Assembly (NCBI GenBank): GCA_031976175.1
Contig: DALYLR010000035.1
Span: 1 to 35,465 of the forward strand
Length of the DNA stretch: 35,465 bases
Reading direction: 5' to 3'
Source of the DNA: DMER01 sp003451645
GTDB lineage: Bacteria; Pseudomonadota; Alphaproteobacteria; Micropepsales; Micropepsaceae
The notes beneath the pieces are model-generated. The model was not told where the DNA came from. It made no database searches and saw only the letters and a program-made list of their open reading frames with translations. The position numbers and the translations under genes were made by a program. The stretch's first letter is position 1, and every line of letters starts with the position of its first letter. Shown piece by piece: positions 16,485-24,705 of the stretch.

Positions 16485-18452
16485 ATGGCGAGTTCGCAAG
16501 ATTCCGGGGATACCCATCACCACGATGAGGATGGCTCAGGTGCCCGCGAGCTCGCCTTTTCTCTTCTGTGCGGAGCCTGCCTTCTGGCAGGCTTCCTCCT
16601 TGAGCAGTTTTCGCCGGCTCCGGACTGGGTCAGCCGGACTTTGTTCCAAGGCGCCTATATCTTCGGCGGCTTCTTTGCCGTTCGGGAAGTCGCGGAAAAG
16701 CTTCCGAGCGGAAAATTCGAAATCGACTTCCTGATGATCGTGGCGGCCGCCGGAGCCGCCATTCTCGGCGAATGGGCAGAGGGCGCGCTGCTGCTGTTTC
16801 TTTTCAGCATCGGCCATGCGCTTGAAAACTACGCCATGAACCGGGCTCGCAAAGCGATCACATCGCTGGCGGATCTGGCGCCCGAGACCGCGCTTGTGCG
16901 CCGCAGCGGCGTGCAGGCTGAGCTGAAAGTGGCTGATCTGCGCCCCGGCGATGAGGTCATCATCCGCTCTAACGAGCGGATCGCCGCCGATGGTTTCGTG
17001 ATCAAGGGCGAGAGCAGCGTCAACCAGGCACCCATTACAGGAGAAAGTGCGCCTGCTGACAAATCTGCCGTGCCGGAGATCGAGGCCGCCTTTGCGTCTC
17101 CTGATGCGCTGCCTGCAAGGCACCGCGTATTTGCAGGCACTATCAACGGCGCGGGCAGCCTTGAAATCCGCGTAACGCGCGCGGCTGGCGAGACGGCGCT
17201 CGCAAAAGTCATCAGCATGGTCAGCGCTGCTGAAACCCGGCAGTCCCCGACCCAGTCCTTCACGAAGAAGTTCGAGAAGATATTTGTGCCAGCGGTCATC
17301 CTGCTTGCCGTATTAGTCGCCTTGAGCGGCCCGGTGCTTGGCGAGGCGTTCCGCGAGAGCTTCTACCGCGCGATGGCGGTCCTTGTAGCCGCCAGCCCCT
17401 GCGCGCTTGCGATTGCGACCCCCAGCGCGGTTCTGAGCGGCATCGCCCGCGCCGCGCGCGGCGGTGTTCTCATCAAGGGCGGTGCGCCGCTTGAGGCGCT
17501 CGGAACACTCGACGCGATTGCGTTCGACAAGACTGGTACATTGACCGAGGGCATGCCGCGCATTGTCGAGGTCAAGGCACTCGCCGGTACGGATGAGATT
17601 GACTTGCTGCGGGTTGCCAGTGCGGTCGAGGCGCTCAGCGATCATCCCCTGGCAAAGGCGGTTGTTCGCGACGCTGCAGCGCGCATCGGAGACACCGCGC
17701 TGGTTGCAACCGGTTTCGAGAGCCTCACCGGCCGCGGCGTCTCGGCGATCGTCGAAGGCGAAACTGTCCTAATTGGCAAGCCCGCTTTCTTCAACGGAAC
17801 GGATGCCAAGGCCCTGGCCGTAGACCTTACGGCGATCACGTCCGACATGTTCAGCCGGGGCCAGACGCTGATGGTTGTGTCGAAAGGCGATCAATTCCTC
17901 GGCGTTATCGGCTTGATGGATACGCCAAAACCTCAAGCAAAAGCGGTGATCGAACAACTGCGTGCGCTCGGTTTGCGCAGGATGATGATGATCTCCGGCG
18001 ACAATCAGTCGGTCGCCGATGCCGTGGCCCGAGAGGTCGGACTGGATACGGCCTTCGGCGACCTTATGCCGGAGGACAAGGTCCGCAAGATTGCTGAACT
18101 GTCTGAGGGCAAAGGCGTCGCGATGGTCGGCGACGGTGTCAACGACGCGCCCGCCATGGCAAACGCGACCGTGGGCATCGCCATGGGCGCGGCAGGCTCT
18201 GATGTCGCGTTGGAGACAGCCGATATTGCCCTGATGGGCGATGACCTCCGTACGCTGCCTTTTGCGGTGGGTCTAAGCCGCAGGGCGCGCTCCGTCATCC
18301 AGCAGAATCTCTGGCTCAGCCTCGGCATCGTAGCGTTGCTGATTCCGGCAACCTTGCTTGGCCTCGGGATCGGCCCCGCGGTCATCATCCACGAGGGCTC
18401 GACCCTGCTGGTGGTCGCAAATGCGCTGCGCCTCCTCACCTATCGGGCCTGA
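16485..18452 (+). CDS. P1B-4-type heavy-metal ATPase (CzcP/CoaT-like)
   Basis: A 655-residue metal-exporting P-type ATPase. It has the phosphorylation site DKTGT with D348, TGE at 185-187, and GDGVND in the hinge. The metal-site motif in the membrane is SPC at 304-306, not CPC, and the last helix has HEGST at 636-640. SPC plus HEG(S/G)T is the P1B-4 signature; studied members move Co, Zn, Fe or Cd. There is no N-terminal ferredoxin-like metal-binding domain, only a short His tract (HHHDED) at 11-16. The start at 16485 is chosen over an in-frame one at 16440 because the latter overlaps czcA. It likely passes cytosolic metal to the periplasm for the Czc pump. Confidence 0.93.
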   Translation: MASSQDSGDTHHHDEDGSGARELAFSLLCGACLLAGFLLEQFSPAPDWVSRTLFQGAYIFGGFFAVREVAEKLPSGKFEIDFLMIVAAAGAAILGEWAEGALLLFLFSIGHALENYAMNRARKAITSLADLAPETALVRRSGVQAELKVADLRPGDEVIIRSNERIAADGFVIKGESSVNQAPITGESAPADKSAVPEIEAAFASPDALPARHRVFAGTINGAGSLEIRVTRAAGETALAKVISMVSAAETRQSPTQSFTKKFEKIFVPAVILLAVLVALSGPVLGEAFRESFYRAMAVLVAASPCALAIATPSAVLSGIARAARGGVLIKGGAPLEALGTLDAIAFDKTGTLTEGMPRIVEVKALAGTDEIDLLRVASAVEALSDHPLAKAVVRDAAARIGDTALVATGFESLTGRGVSAIVEGETVLIGKPAFFNGTDAKALAVDLTAITSDMFSRGQTLMVVSKGDQFLGVIGLMDTPKPQAKAVIEQLRALGLRRMMMISGDNQSVADAVAREVGLDTAFGDLMPEDKVRKIAELSEGKGVAMVGDGVNDAPAMANATVGIAMGAAGSDVALETADIALMGDDLRTLPFAVGLSRRARSVIQQNLWLSLGIVALLIPATLLGLGIGPAVIIHEGSTLLVVANALRLLTYRA

Positions 18453-18635
18453 TATCGCGATGCTGGGACAGAAGGGTGGTTGGGGCAGAGCACATAGTTC
18501 GCCATGGGAGGAATCCCTTGGGAATTGGATTGAGCCTTCGCAGAACGCCTGCGCCGCGAAAAGATGGATCGATGTAGCGGAGATCAGTTGTGTGTTTGCT
18601 TGCTTCTGGAGGCGCCGCTGTGCCGGCGAAATGAC

Positions 18636-18992
18636 ATGCTGCACCTGATCCTGAAAGCCGCTCTCTCGGGCGTCCTCGTGCTGGCGATCTCTGAAGCAGC
18701 CCGGCGGTGGCCGGGATTGGGCGGCCTGGTCGCTTCCCTGCCGCTGGTCTCCATCCTTGCCATCATCTGGCTCTGGCGGGACACGGGTGGTGACGCGTCC
18801 CTGATCGCCCGGCATGCCCGCGCGACGCTCTGGTACGTCATCCCAAGCTTGCCGTTTTTTCTGATCCTGCCCGCGCTGTTAGATCGGGGAACAAATTTCT
18901 GGCTATCGCTGAGTGCCGCGAGTGCACTCACGATCTGCCTCTATCTTCTGGCCGTCTGGCTCGCCGGCCGGTTCGGGTTGTCATTCGGATAA
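18636..18992 (+). CDS. DUF3147 family membrane protein
   Basis: A 118-residue hydrophobic protein with four predicted helices (about residues 5-20, 27-43, 63-80 and 88-112). The conserved stretch EAARRWPGLGGLVASLPLVS is typical of DUF3147. The function of the family is unknown, but it is frequently found beside heavy-metal efflux genes. An in-frame start at 18564 would add 24 residues that do not look like the family. The gene for a small lipoprotein follows after 11 bases. Confidence 0.78.
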   Translation: MLHLILKAALSGVLVLAISEAARRWPGLGGLVASLPLVSILAIIWLWRDTGGDASLIARHARATLWYVIPSLPFFLILPALLDRGTNFWLSLSAASALTICLYLLAVWLAGRFGLSFG

Positions 18993-19003
18993 GGAGAACC
19001 AAG

Positions 19004-19240
19004 ATGCGCGCTGTGTTGCTGATGTTTGGGGTTGCATCCCTGAGTGCCTGCATATCAATTCCTGATGCAATCATTCCTCTGACTGCGGAACAGACTGCAG
19101 CCATCGAACGAGACTGCGGGCGTCGTCCGATGTCATTGCTCAAAAGCTCGACATCGCCGCGCGTTGTCACTTATTCAGCGTGCAAGCGCAAAACGCTGCA
19201 AAGGATCGCGAACAGCATGGCAACGACAAATGCGAACTGA
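19004..19240 (+). CDS. small putative lipoprotein
   Basis: A 78-residue protein with a strong ribosome binding site (AAGGAG, about seven bases before the ATG). The N-terminus MRAVLLMFGVASLSAC is a lipoprotein signal with the lipid-anchored Cys at residue 16. The mature part has two further cysteines and no known domain. It overlaps the start of the hupE frame by 11 bases. I do not recognise a family; similar short lipoproteins occur in czc/hupE clusters. Confidence 0.6.
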   Translation: MRAVLLMFGVASLSACISIPDAIIPLTAEQTAAIERDCGRRPMSLLKSSTSPRVVTYSACKRKTLQRIANSMATTNAN

Positions 19241-19954
19241 ACTCTGCAAAGGTTGGCGGCGCACGAGTCCATTCTCTCTCGGTTTTGTCCTGATACTTGC
19301 GGTGTTGACTTTTTCCCTACCGGGCGAAGCTCTCGCCCACGCCGTTGCCGAGGGTGACAAGGGCTATATCCAGGAAATTTCAGGCGTCCACCTGATGTCC
19401 TTCCTGTATCTCGGCGCCAAGCACATGGTGACCGGATACGACCACATCCTCTTCCTGCTGGGCGTAATTTTTTCCTCTACCGGATGAAGGATATCGGCAT
19501 CTATGTCAGCCTGTTTGCCATAGGGCATTCGACCACCATGCTGGCGGGCGTGTTCTTCAATTTCGGCATCAACAGCTACATCATTGATGCAATCATTGGC
19601 CTGTCGATCGTCTACAAGGCGCTCGACAATATGGGCGCCTACCAACGCTGGTTCGGTTTCCAGCCGGACACCAAAGCGGCAACGCTGATCTTCGGCTTCT
19701 GCCACGGCTTCGGCCTCTCCTCGAAAATCCTCGATTACGAGATTTCGCAGGACGGCCTTTTGCCGAACCTCCTTGCCTTCAATGTCGGCGTCGAGATTGG
19801 CCAGCTGCTCGCCCTCGGCGCGATCCTGATCGCCATGGGCTTCTGGCGGCGCACGCCGTCCTTCCTGAAACACGCTTACACCGCAAACATGGTGATGATG
19901 GCCGCAGGCTTCCTGCTGATCGGCTACCAACTCACCGGTTACTTCGTCGCCTAG
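19230..19954 (+). pseudogene. hupE: HupE/UreJ-family membrane protein, split by a frameshift
   Basis: Two overlapping frames together make one HupE/UreJ-type membrane protein. The first (19230-19487) carries a signal peptide, the HLMSFLYLGAKHMVTGYDHI metal-site segment and then ends at a TGA. The second (19484-19954) continues with KDIGIYVSLFAIGHSTTMLA and the later helices to a natural end. Normal members read GVIFFLYRxKDIG across this join; adding one T to the six-T run at 19468-19473 restores it. The frames overlap by ATGA, so coupled translation of two halves, ribosomal slippage on the T-run, a true mutation or a sequencing error are all possible. The family is linked to Ni/Co transport; the role beside an efflux pump is uncertain. 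Confidence 0.85.
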
Positions 19955-19960
19955 GAGACC

Positions 19961-20590
19961 ATGCTCATGTACAACACCGACATGCCCACCCGCGCCGAAC
20001 TTCCGACGACGCCGCAGCTCCTGCGCTCGACGGCAATCGCGATTGCGACTGCCGCTGTTATTCTGGTCACGGTCGTTTTGCCTTCGGAGTATGCGATTGA
20101 TCCGACCGGTGTGGGCCGCGTTCTCGGCCTCACCCAGATGGGAGAAATCAAGCAGCAACTGGCGACCGAAGCGGAGACTGAGGTGAGCACGACCGAAGCT
20201 TCCGCCATGGTCGCCAGCACGGTAGAGCCAGACGTTGCCCCCGCAGCATCGGCACAGGAGGCAGAACCCGAAGCCTGGCGCGATGTGGTCACACTTACCC
20301 TGGCGCCAGATGAGGCCGCCGAAATCAAGCTCAGCATGAAGAAGGGCGAAGTGGCTACTTATGAGTGGACCGCATCATCGGGGCATGTGAACTCGGATCT
20401 TCATGCAGATGGCGCTGGCGGCTTGTTTACCAGCTACCGGAAAGGCCGGGCAGAAACCCGCGACGCGGGAGAACTCACCGCTGACTTCGATGGCACGCAC
20501 GGCTGGTACTGGCGCAACCGGAGTGGCGTAAGCGTCGAAGTCACGCTCCGGACCAATGGAGCCTACTCGGAACTCAAACGGGTTCTATGA
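19961..20590 (+). CDS. transmembrane anchor protein of czc/hupE clusters
   Basis: A 209-residue protein with one transmembrane helix at about 24-44 (LLRSTAIAIATAAVILVTVV) preceded by MPTRAELPTTPQ, a motif typical of proteins annotated as transmembrane anchor proteins next to HupE genes. A Glu/Ala-rich linker (about 65-105) leads to a periplasmic beta-rich domain (about 110-209) with AEIKLSMKKGEVATYEWTAS and DFDGTHGWYWRNRSG. The function is unknown. It starts seven bases after hupE and is the last gene of the cluster. The start may be at 19961 or at 19967 or 19982, all near one another. Confidence 0.75.
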   Translation: MLMYNTDMPTRAELPTTPQLLRSTAIAIATAAVILVTVVLPSEYAIDPTGVGRVLGLTQMGEIKQQLATEAETEVSTTEASAMVASTVEPDVAPAASAQEAEPEAWRDVVTLTLAPDEAAEIKLSMKKGEVATYEWTASSGHVNSDLHADGAGGLFTSYRKGRAETRDAGELTADFDGTHGWYWRNRSGVSVEVTLRTNGAYSELKRVL

Positions 20591-20645
20591 ATTTGCGATC
20601 CTGGGGGTCAGGAACCCCGCCGGCCAACCCGAAGGCAACTTGGCG

Positions 20646-20678
20646 GGGGTCACAGCACACTCCCGTTGCTGTGACCCC
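20646..20678. terminator. strong hairpin between convergent operons
   Basis: GGGGTCACAGCA at 20646-20657 pairs perfectly with TGCTGTGACCCC at 20667-20678 across a 9-nt loop. A second, competing stem is CCCCGCC near 20614 with GGCGGGG at about 20642-20648. The site lies 55 bases after the last plus-strand gene and faces the end of the minus-strand operon. No clear T-run follows on either strand, so it may act with Rho or as an RNA-end stabiliser. Confidence 0.65.
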
Positions 20679-20792
20679 AGATCTTCATTCAGTTTGATCC
20701 AGAACCGGCGTTTTGACGACTAGACGCCGTGTTGATTCGAATGCCTCGAGCTTTGTGTATTTGGAACTGCGCCATTCAACACCTAACCTTGC

Positions 20793-20891
20793 TTACCTGT
20801 AACCGCGGTGCGCATCCATTGCGAAAAGTGCCGATAGCGCCAACACCGTAACACCAAGCACAGCGAGAGAAAGGCGTTTCGCTCGTCTCAC
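20793..20891 (-). CDS. tiny single-helix membrane peptide
   Basis: A 32-codon frame starts with GTG whose first bases overlap the stop of the upstream paraoxonase-like gene (GTGA). The product has basic residues (RRAKR) followed by one hydrophobic helix (LSLAVLGVTVLALSALFA) and a short polar end. The overlap suggests translational coupling. The length is too short for any family call, and it could be chance; the amphipathic layout is what makes it worth recording. Confidence 0.4.
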   Translation of the reverse strand: MRRAKRLSLAVLGVTVLALSALFAMDAHRGYR

Positions 20892-22318
20892 AAGGCCGCC
20901 TCGCTGTCACAAACTGACACGTGGGGTCCGAAAGCAGATCCAATGAAAATCCGGTCGAGGACAGTGTCAACCAACGCGACTGATGATGCTGCGTGTTGCT
21001 GACCATCGTCAATGAACACACGCCCTATATGATCTGTGGCCGGATCAAGTGATACAACTTCGGAAGGCGAAGGCTGGTCTTCGCGCCGCTGGTATCCGAG
21101 AGCTAGCGACAAGAGCTTGGGATGGCCCGCGATATATAAAAGACCGCTATCAGCAAAGGTCAGGTTATCAACACCGGTTCCGACGGGAATACTCCGGTTT
21201 CTGGTCAGGGTGTTGGTGCGCTGATCCCGATCAAAAACAACGACAGACTGCCCCACAAGTTCGCCGACAAATACTTGCTTGCCGTCTGATGACAGGGCGA
21301 TACCGTTCGCCATCAACAACCCGTCCGCGGCAATCATGCTATCCTTGCCGCTGATCAGAAGCACTTTTCCGGTCGGCCGATTTAGAGCGCCTTCCATGAT
21401 TTCAGCCAGCGTTCCAGCATCTGCTTCTTTGTCCAGTGTCACGAGAAGCGTATCGGGACCAAGCACGACAAGATCATTCGGATTGTGGAGCAAAGGCGAT
21501 GTTATACTCCGAACATGCTCAAATGTTCCCTCGGGCTCAAGCCTGAATACTTCGATCGCGTGATGCTCCTCGGCGCGATTTGCAACGAACAGCCAGTGGT
21601 TCCCGTCCAGGTCCGCATAAAGGTCCGCTCCAAAGCTCTTGAATGTTTCAGGTGACGGCGGCGCAAGGTCCTTGCGTGTGGCCCCTGCTGGTTCATCAAG
21701 CGGGATTGCCCATATTTTTGCGCGTCCTGGCCCGCCTCCCCTGAAAGAACGGCGGTCTCCCCCGACCGCGTAGGCTACACGCTGAACCTGATCCAAAACG
21801 ATGTCTTCAGCCCCATTAAGCCCCTCAAGCCGCACGCATGTACCATTGAAAGCAGCTTTGATTGTTCGGGTTTCGCCGGCTTGGACCCAAACCCCGAGGA
21901 GAAAGACACTCGCCCAAGCCAGCGTTACAAGCACGCTTAGCAAGGCCGCCCGTCCCACCATGTCGCGTGCGACGCTGTAGCCTGTCAAAGGCTCGCGCAA
22001 GTCTTCAGGGATCGGCATTGCGCGCAACGGAGAGACATTTGCCCCACCGGTATTCCCCTTTGGTACCCAGCCAAACACGTAGCCTGGCACCACAGCGAAC
22101 ATCCGAATCAACTGACCTCGGCCCTCGCGCCAATCCGTCCGGTGAAAGGCGACCTTTAGCATCCACCAATGCGTGCTCATGTGAGAGACAAAGTATCGCT
22201 GCCCAACAATATGCGCACGCTCGAGGTGGTAGAAGGCTGACAACCAATCCCTGGCGGCATAGGCCGAACGTGCCGCCTCCACCTCACCCTGAAAAGCTTT
22301 TTTGATACCTGGCTTCAA
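20888..22318 (-). CDS. DUF3703 domain fused to a paraoxonase-like beta-propeller
   Basis: A 476-residue fusion. Residues 1-107 are a complete DUF3703 domain (HLERAHIVGQRYFVSHMSTH and WVPKGNTGGANVSPLRAMPI). One transmembrane helix lies at about 122-146. Residues about 158-476, presumably periplasmic, resemble mammalian paraoxonase: GAED (E171), NPND (N281, D282), ANGI (N338) and VDN (D384, N385) align with the calcium ligands of PON1. The His115-His134 pair of PON1 appears to be missing, with FGAD near 229-232 and ANRA near 246-249 in those places. Lactonase activity is thus doubtful. It is the third gene of a csoR-araC operon. DUF3703 is usually a stand-alone protein in metal clusters. Confidence 0.85.
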   Translation of the reverse strand: MKPGIKKAFQGEVEAARSAYAARDWLSAFYHLERAHIVGQRYFVSHMSTHWWMLKVAFHRTDWREGRGQLIRMFAVVPGYVFGWVPKGNTGGANVSPLRAMPIPEDLREPLTGYSVARDMVGRAALLSVLVTLAWASVFLLGVWVQAGETRTIKAAFNGTCVRLEGLNGAEDIVLDQVQRVAYAVGGDRRSFRGGGPGRAKIWAIPLDEPAGATRKDLAPPSPETFKSFGADLYADLDGNHWLFVANRAEEHHAIEVFRLEPEGTFEHVRSITSPLLHNPNDLVVLGPDTLLVTLDKEADAGTLAEIMEGALNRPTGKVLLISGKDSMIAADGLLMANGIALSSDGKQVFVGELVGQSVVVFDRDQRTNTLTRNRSIPVGTGVDNLTFADSGLLYIAGHPKLLSLALGYQRREDQPSPSEVVSLDPATDHIGRVFIDDGQQHAASSVALVDTVLDRIFIGSAFGPHVSVCDSEAAL

Positions 22319-22389
22319 TGCGCACCTGTCCTCGTTTCAGAGCAGGTTAGGTGCTGGCAATCCCCTCGTCTTGAACGATTCGCTTGGCA

Positions 22390-23091
22390 TTACTGGAGCA
22401 GGATCTTCGCCGTCGATGGCAGGACCCCTGTAAGTCGCTTCAACGTCCTCGAATAATGCGACTGATCTGAAAAGCCGCCGGAAATCGCTGCTTCTGCCAG
22501 ACTGGCGCCTTGCCGCAGGGCGCCAGCAGCCCGGCCGACAGCTGCCCACAGCAACCATTTGGACAGCGGAACTCCCAGAGAAGCGCGCGCGAGCGCCCGC
22601 AGCCTCGATTCTGACAGGCCAACTTGCCGGGCTGCGACAGATACCCCTGCTTTGAGCGGCGCTGTTCTGAGGAAGGACAACGCTTGTTCCAGACGCTCGT
22701 CGATCTGCGGGACGCGCGCGGATGCCAAGGTTGCAAGAGTGCTCATCGCCGTACTCAAATCGGCATGCAGAAATGGAGCCGGATCAAATATGTCACGCCG
22801 CGCTGCATAACTCTCCGATCCCAGCTCTGCCATGATATGCTGGGCGACTGCTGATTGGGGTTCAATCAGGATCAGCAGGATACAACCTGCCGGCAACAAT
22901 CTGTGGGGCGTGCCGGGGCGTATAAAGACTGGGTCGGAGTGAACAAGCAGCCCGGCCGGTGTTTCAATGCGGAGCGCGTTACCAAAGCCCCAGCTCACCT
23001 GGAGCGTCGCGTGGGAATGGCGCTCATTATCGCCAGCGGGCCCGCGATAAGCGAAAAAGTAGTCGCCAAAATCGTGCTTGCCCTGCCACAT
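22390..23091 (-). CDS. AraC-family transcriptional regulator
   Basis: A 233-residue regulator. The N-terminal half (about 1-95) is cupin-like with HSHATLQVSWGFG and a proline-rich RPGTPHRLLPAG turn. The C-terminal half (about 135-233) is the AraC double helix-turn-helix, ending with SLAEAAISGGFSDQSHYSRT. It lies 26 bases after csoR and 71 bases before the paraoxonase-like gene on the same strand, so the three are likely co-transcribed. It is clearly similar to the AraC protein at 29717-30451. The ligand is unknown; the two histidines in the cupin-like part could bind a metal. Confidence 0.85.
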   Translation of the reverse strand: MWQGKHDFGDYFFAYRGPAGDNERHSHATLQVSWGFGNALRIETPAGLLVHSDPVFIRPGTPHRLLPAGCILLILIEPQSAVAQHIMAELGSESYAARRDIFDPAPFLHADLSTAMSTLATLASARVPQIDERLEQALSFLRTAPLKAGVSVAARQVGLSESRLRALARASLGVPLSKWLLWAAVGRAAGALRQGASLAEAAISGGFSDQSHYSRTLKRLTGVLPSTAKILLQ

Positions 23092-23117
23092 TGATGATTC
23101 AGCAATCTTGAGAGCGC

Positions 23118-23393
23118 TCAGCCCCGATACTTTCCAAACAGGTCCACCAGCTCGGAAAACTTCTGCCGCTGGGTCTCGGCATCACCGTCGCGGATGGCTT
23201 CTTCTACACAGTGCGCGGCGTGATTCTTGAGCAGCTCGTCTTCAACCTTGCCAAGCGCAGCCTTGATCGCCTGAACCTGCGTCAGGATATCGATACAATA
23301 ACGGCCTTCCTCGACCATGCCGGACACACCGCGTACCTGACCTTCAATTCTCCGAAGACGAGTTACAACTGATTTAGGTGGGGCGTGGCGCAT
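23118..23393 (-). CDS. csoR: CsoR-type copper-sensing repressor
   Basis: A 91-residue all-helical repressor of the CsoR/RcnR/FrmR family (RLRRIEGQVRGVSGMVEEG signature at 12-30). C33, H58 and C62 give the C-H-C set that binds Cu(I) in CsoR, which separates it from RcnR and FrmR groups. Copper binding should release it from DNA. A GC-tract palindrome lies directly upstream (23399-23419), so it probably represses itself and the divergent gene at 23452. It lies first in an operon with the AraC regulator and the DUF3703-paraoxonase fusion. Confidence 0.9.
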   Translation of the reverse strand: MRHAPPKSVVTRLRRIEGQVRGVSGMVEEGRYCIDILTQVQAIKAALGKVEDELLKNHAAHCVEEAIRDGDAETQRQKFSELVDLFGKYRG

Positions 23394-23420
23394 TTGACTT
23401 ATACCTCTTGGGGGTATAAT
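23394..23420 (+). promoter_or_regulatory. CsoR-type operator overlapping a promoter
   Basis: TTATACC at 23399-23405 pairs with GGTATAA at 23413-23419 around a G-rich centre, the form of a CsoR operator. On the plus strand TTGACT (23394-23399) and TATAAT (23415-23420) would be the -35 and -10 elements with a short 15-base spacer for the gene at 23452. The site also abuts the csoR start, so one operator could control both directions. Confidence 0.75.
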
Positions 23421-23451
23421 TAAACGGTGAGAATTGGCTGGTCAACGCTCC

Positions 23452-23874
23452 ATGATGGATTCGCTTCGCCGCGCGATTATTGCCCTCACCCTGCTCGTGC
23501 TGGGCGGCGGGCATGCAGCGTGTGCGTGCGCTGCTGTTGCGCAGGCGGTGTCCTTACCAGCAGTCGCTGCAGCTGCTCTGACAAGCCATGACGCTGCCGC
23601 AGTTACCCATCACGCGCCTGACGCTGATCACTGTGACCCGGCTTCCCAAGATAACAGTCATGACTGCGGAGGGTGCGAAGCGGTTGCCTTGCCGAGCGAT
23701 TCCTCAACCAAGGCGGCTGGCGTTGTTCCGGTCGACTTCGGGGTTCTTCCAGCGAGACCCGCCGACGAAACCAGCCGGGTACTCAAGCTCGCGACCTCGA
23801 AGTTTGAACCCGCCCGAGGGCCGCCCCGGCCCAGCCCCTCTCTCGTAACCCTGAAAGTTCGCCTGCAGAATTGA
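23452..23874 (+). CDS. His/Cys-rich secreted protein, putative copper binding
   Basis: A 140-residue protein with a signal peptide (MMDSLRRAIIALTLLVLGGG, cleavage near AAC-AC or later). The mature part has a metal-ligand cluster at about residues 48-77: HDAAAVTHHAPDADHCD, then SHDCGGCEA. The last 45 residues are Pro/Arg-rich and look disordered. It is the first gene behind the CsoR operator, so it is likely copper-induced. Similar proteins occur in copper clusters without a named role; a periplasmic copper scavenger is a reasonable inference. The start is the first of two adjacent ATG codons. Confidence 0.65.
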   Translation: MMDSLRRAIIALTLLVLGGGHAACACAAVAQAVSLPAVAAAALTSHDAAAVTHHAPDADHCDPASQDNSHDCGGCEAVALPSDSSTKAAGVVPVDFGVLPARPADETSRVLKLATSKFEPARGPPRPSPSLVTLKVRLQN

Positions 23875-23990
23875 TCCCGGGATGATCGCTGCGTCCGCCT
23901 CCGGGCTGAGCAGTTTGTTGCTTCATCACTCAAACGTGCGTGCGCCTTTGCGCTCGCTCACTCAGATCGATCATTCACAGGAACTCACTC

Positions 23991-24638
23991 ATGAAACTCT
24001 CCCGCTCAATTCTCGCTCTTGCGATGGCGTTTTCAGCTGCGCCCGCTTTCGCCCTGGAAGGCGACGGCGCCGCTTCTGCAATGCAGCACACAAACCATTG
24101 CGGCCTGCCCATGGGCGAAGGCACGGTGACAGGCCTCGACGTCAAGGCTTCAAAAGCTACCATCGATCACGCTCCCATTGCTGCGCTCAACTGGGACGCA
24201 ATGACGATGGACTTCAAGGCCGCCAAAGGCGTTGACCTTTCGGCCTTCGCAGCCGGCGACCGCGTACATTTCCTTCTGACTGAGGACACAAAATCAAAGT
24301 CTTACAAGATCGAGGCGATGTGTTCGCTCGACGCCCCGAAAGGCCTGCACGACGCCTGCATGGGCAAGATGCATGAGACGGCCATGGCGCTTTCGGCAGC
24401 GAGCGGCAAATCCTGCGACATGGGCGGGATGGATCATGGCGCCATGCCGGGAATGGATCACGGCGCCATGAAAGACATGGACCATGGCAACATGGACGGC
24501 ATGACACAGGGTGACATGAAAGCGGCCGATGCCGAGGCCATGAACTGCAAGGAGATGTGCGCGATGATGAAGAAATCATCCGATGCTCCGCCGGCAGACG
24601 AAAAGCCTGCGCCTGCGCAGGACCATAGCCAGCACTGA
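23991..24638 (+). CDS. CusF-like periplasmic copper-binding protein with Met-rich tail
   Basis: A 215-residue exported protein (signal peptide, cleavage near FAL-EG). Residues about 42-105 form a CusF domain: TIDHAPIAALNWDAMTMDF, in which H60, W68, M71 and M73 correspond to the Cu(I) ligands of CusF. The C-terminal half is an extension with Met/His repeats (GMDHGAM, MDHGNM at about 140-175) and a Cys pair (CKEMCAMM), giving many more Cu(I) sites. It lies 67 bases before the multicopper oxidase gene, whose protein has near-identical MDHGAM repeats. It probably hands copper to that oxidase or stores it. Confidence 0.88.
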   Translation: MKLSRSILALAMAFSAAPAFALEGDGAASAMQHTNHCGLPMGEGTVTGLDVKASKATIDHAPIAALNWDAMTMDFKAAKGVDLSAFAAGDRVHFLLTEDTKSKSYKIEAMCSLDAPKGLHDACMGKMHETAMALSAASGKSCDMGGMDHGAMPGMDHGAMKDMDHGNMDGMTQGDMKAADAEAMNCKEMCAMMKKSSDAPPADEKPAPAQDHSQH

Positions 24639-24705
24639 TCCGGTCGCCTGTCGCGCAGAGCGCCTCTGTCGCGCGGCAGGCGTTCCTCACACAAGGTTCG
24701 AACCC

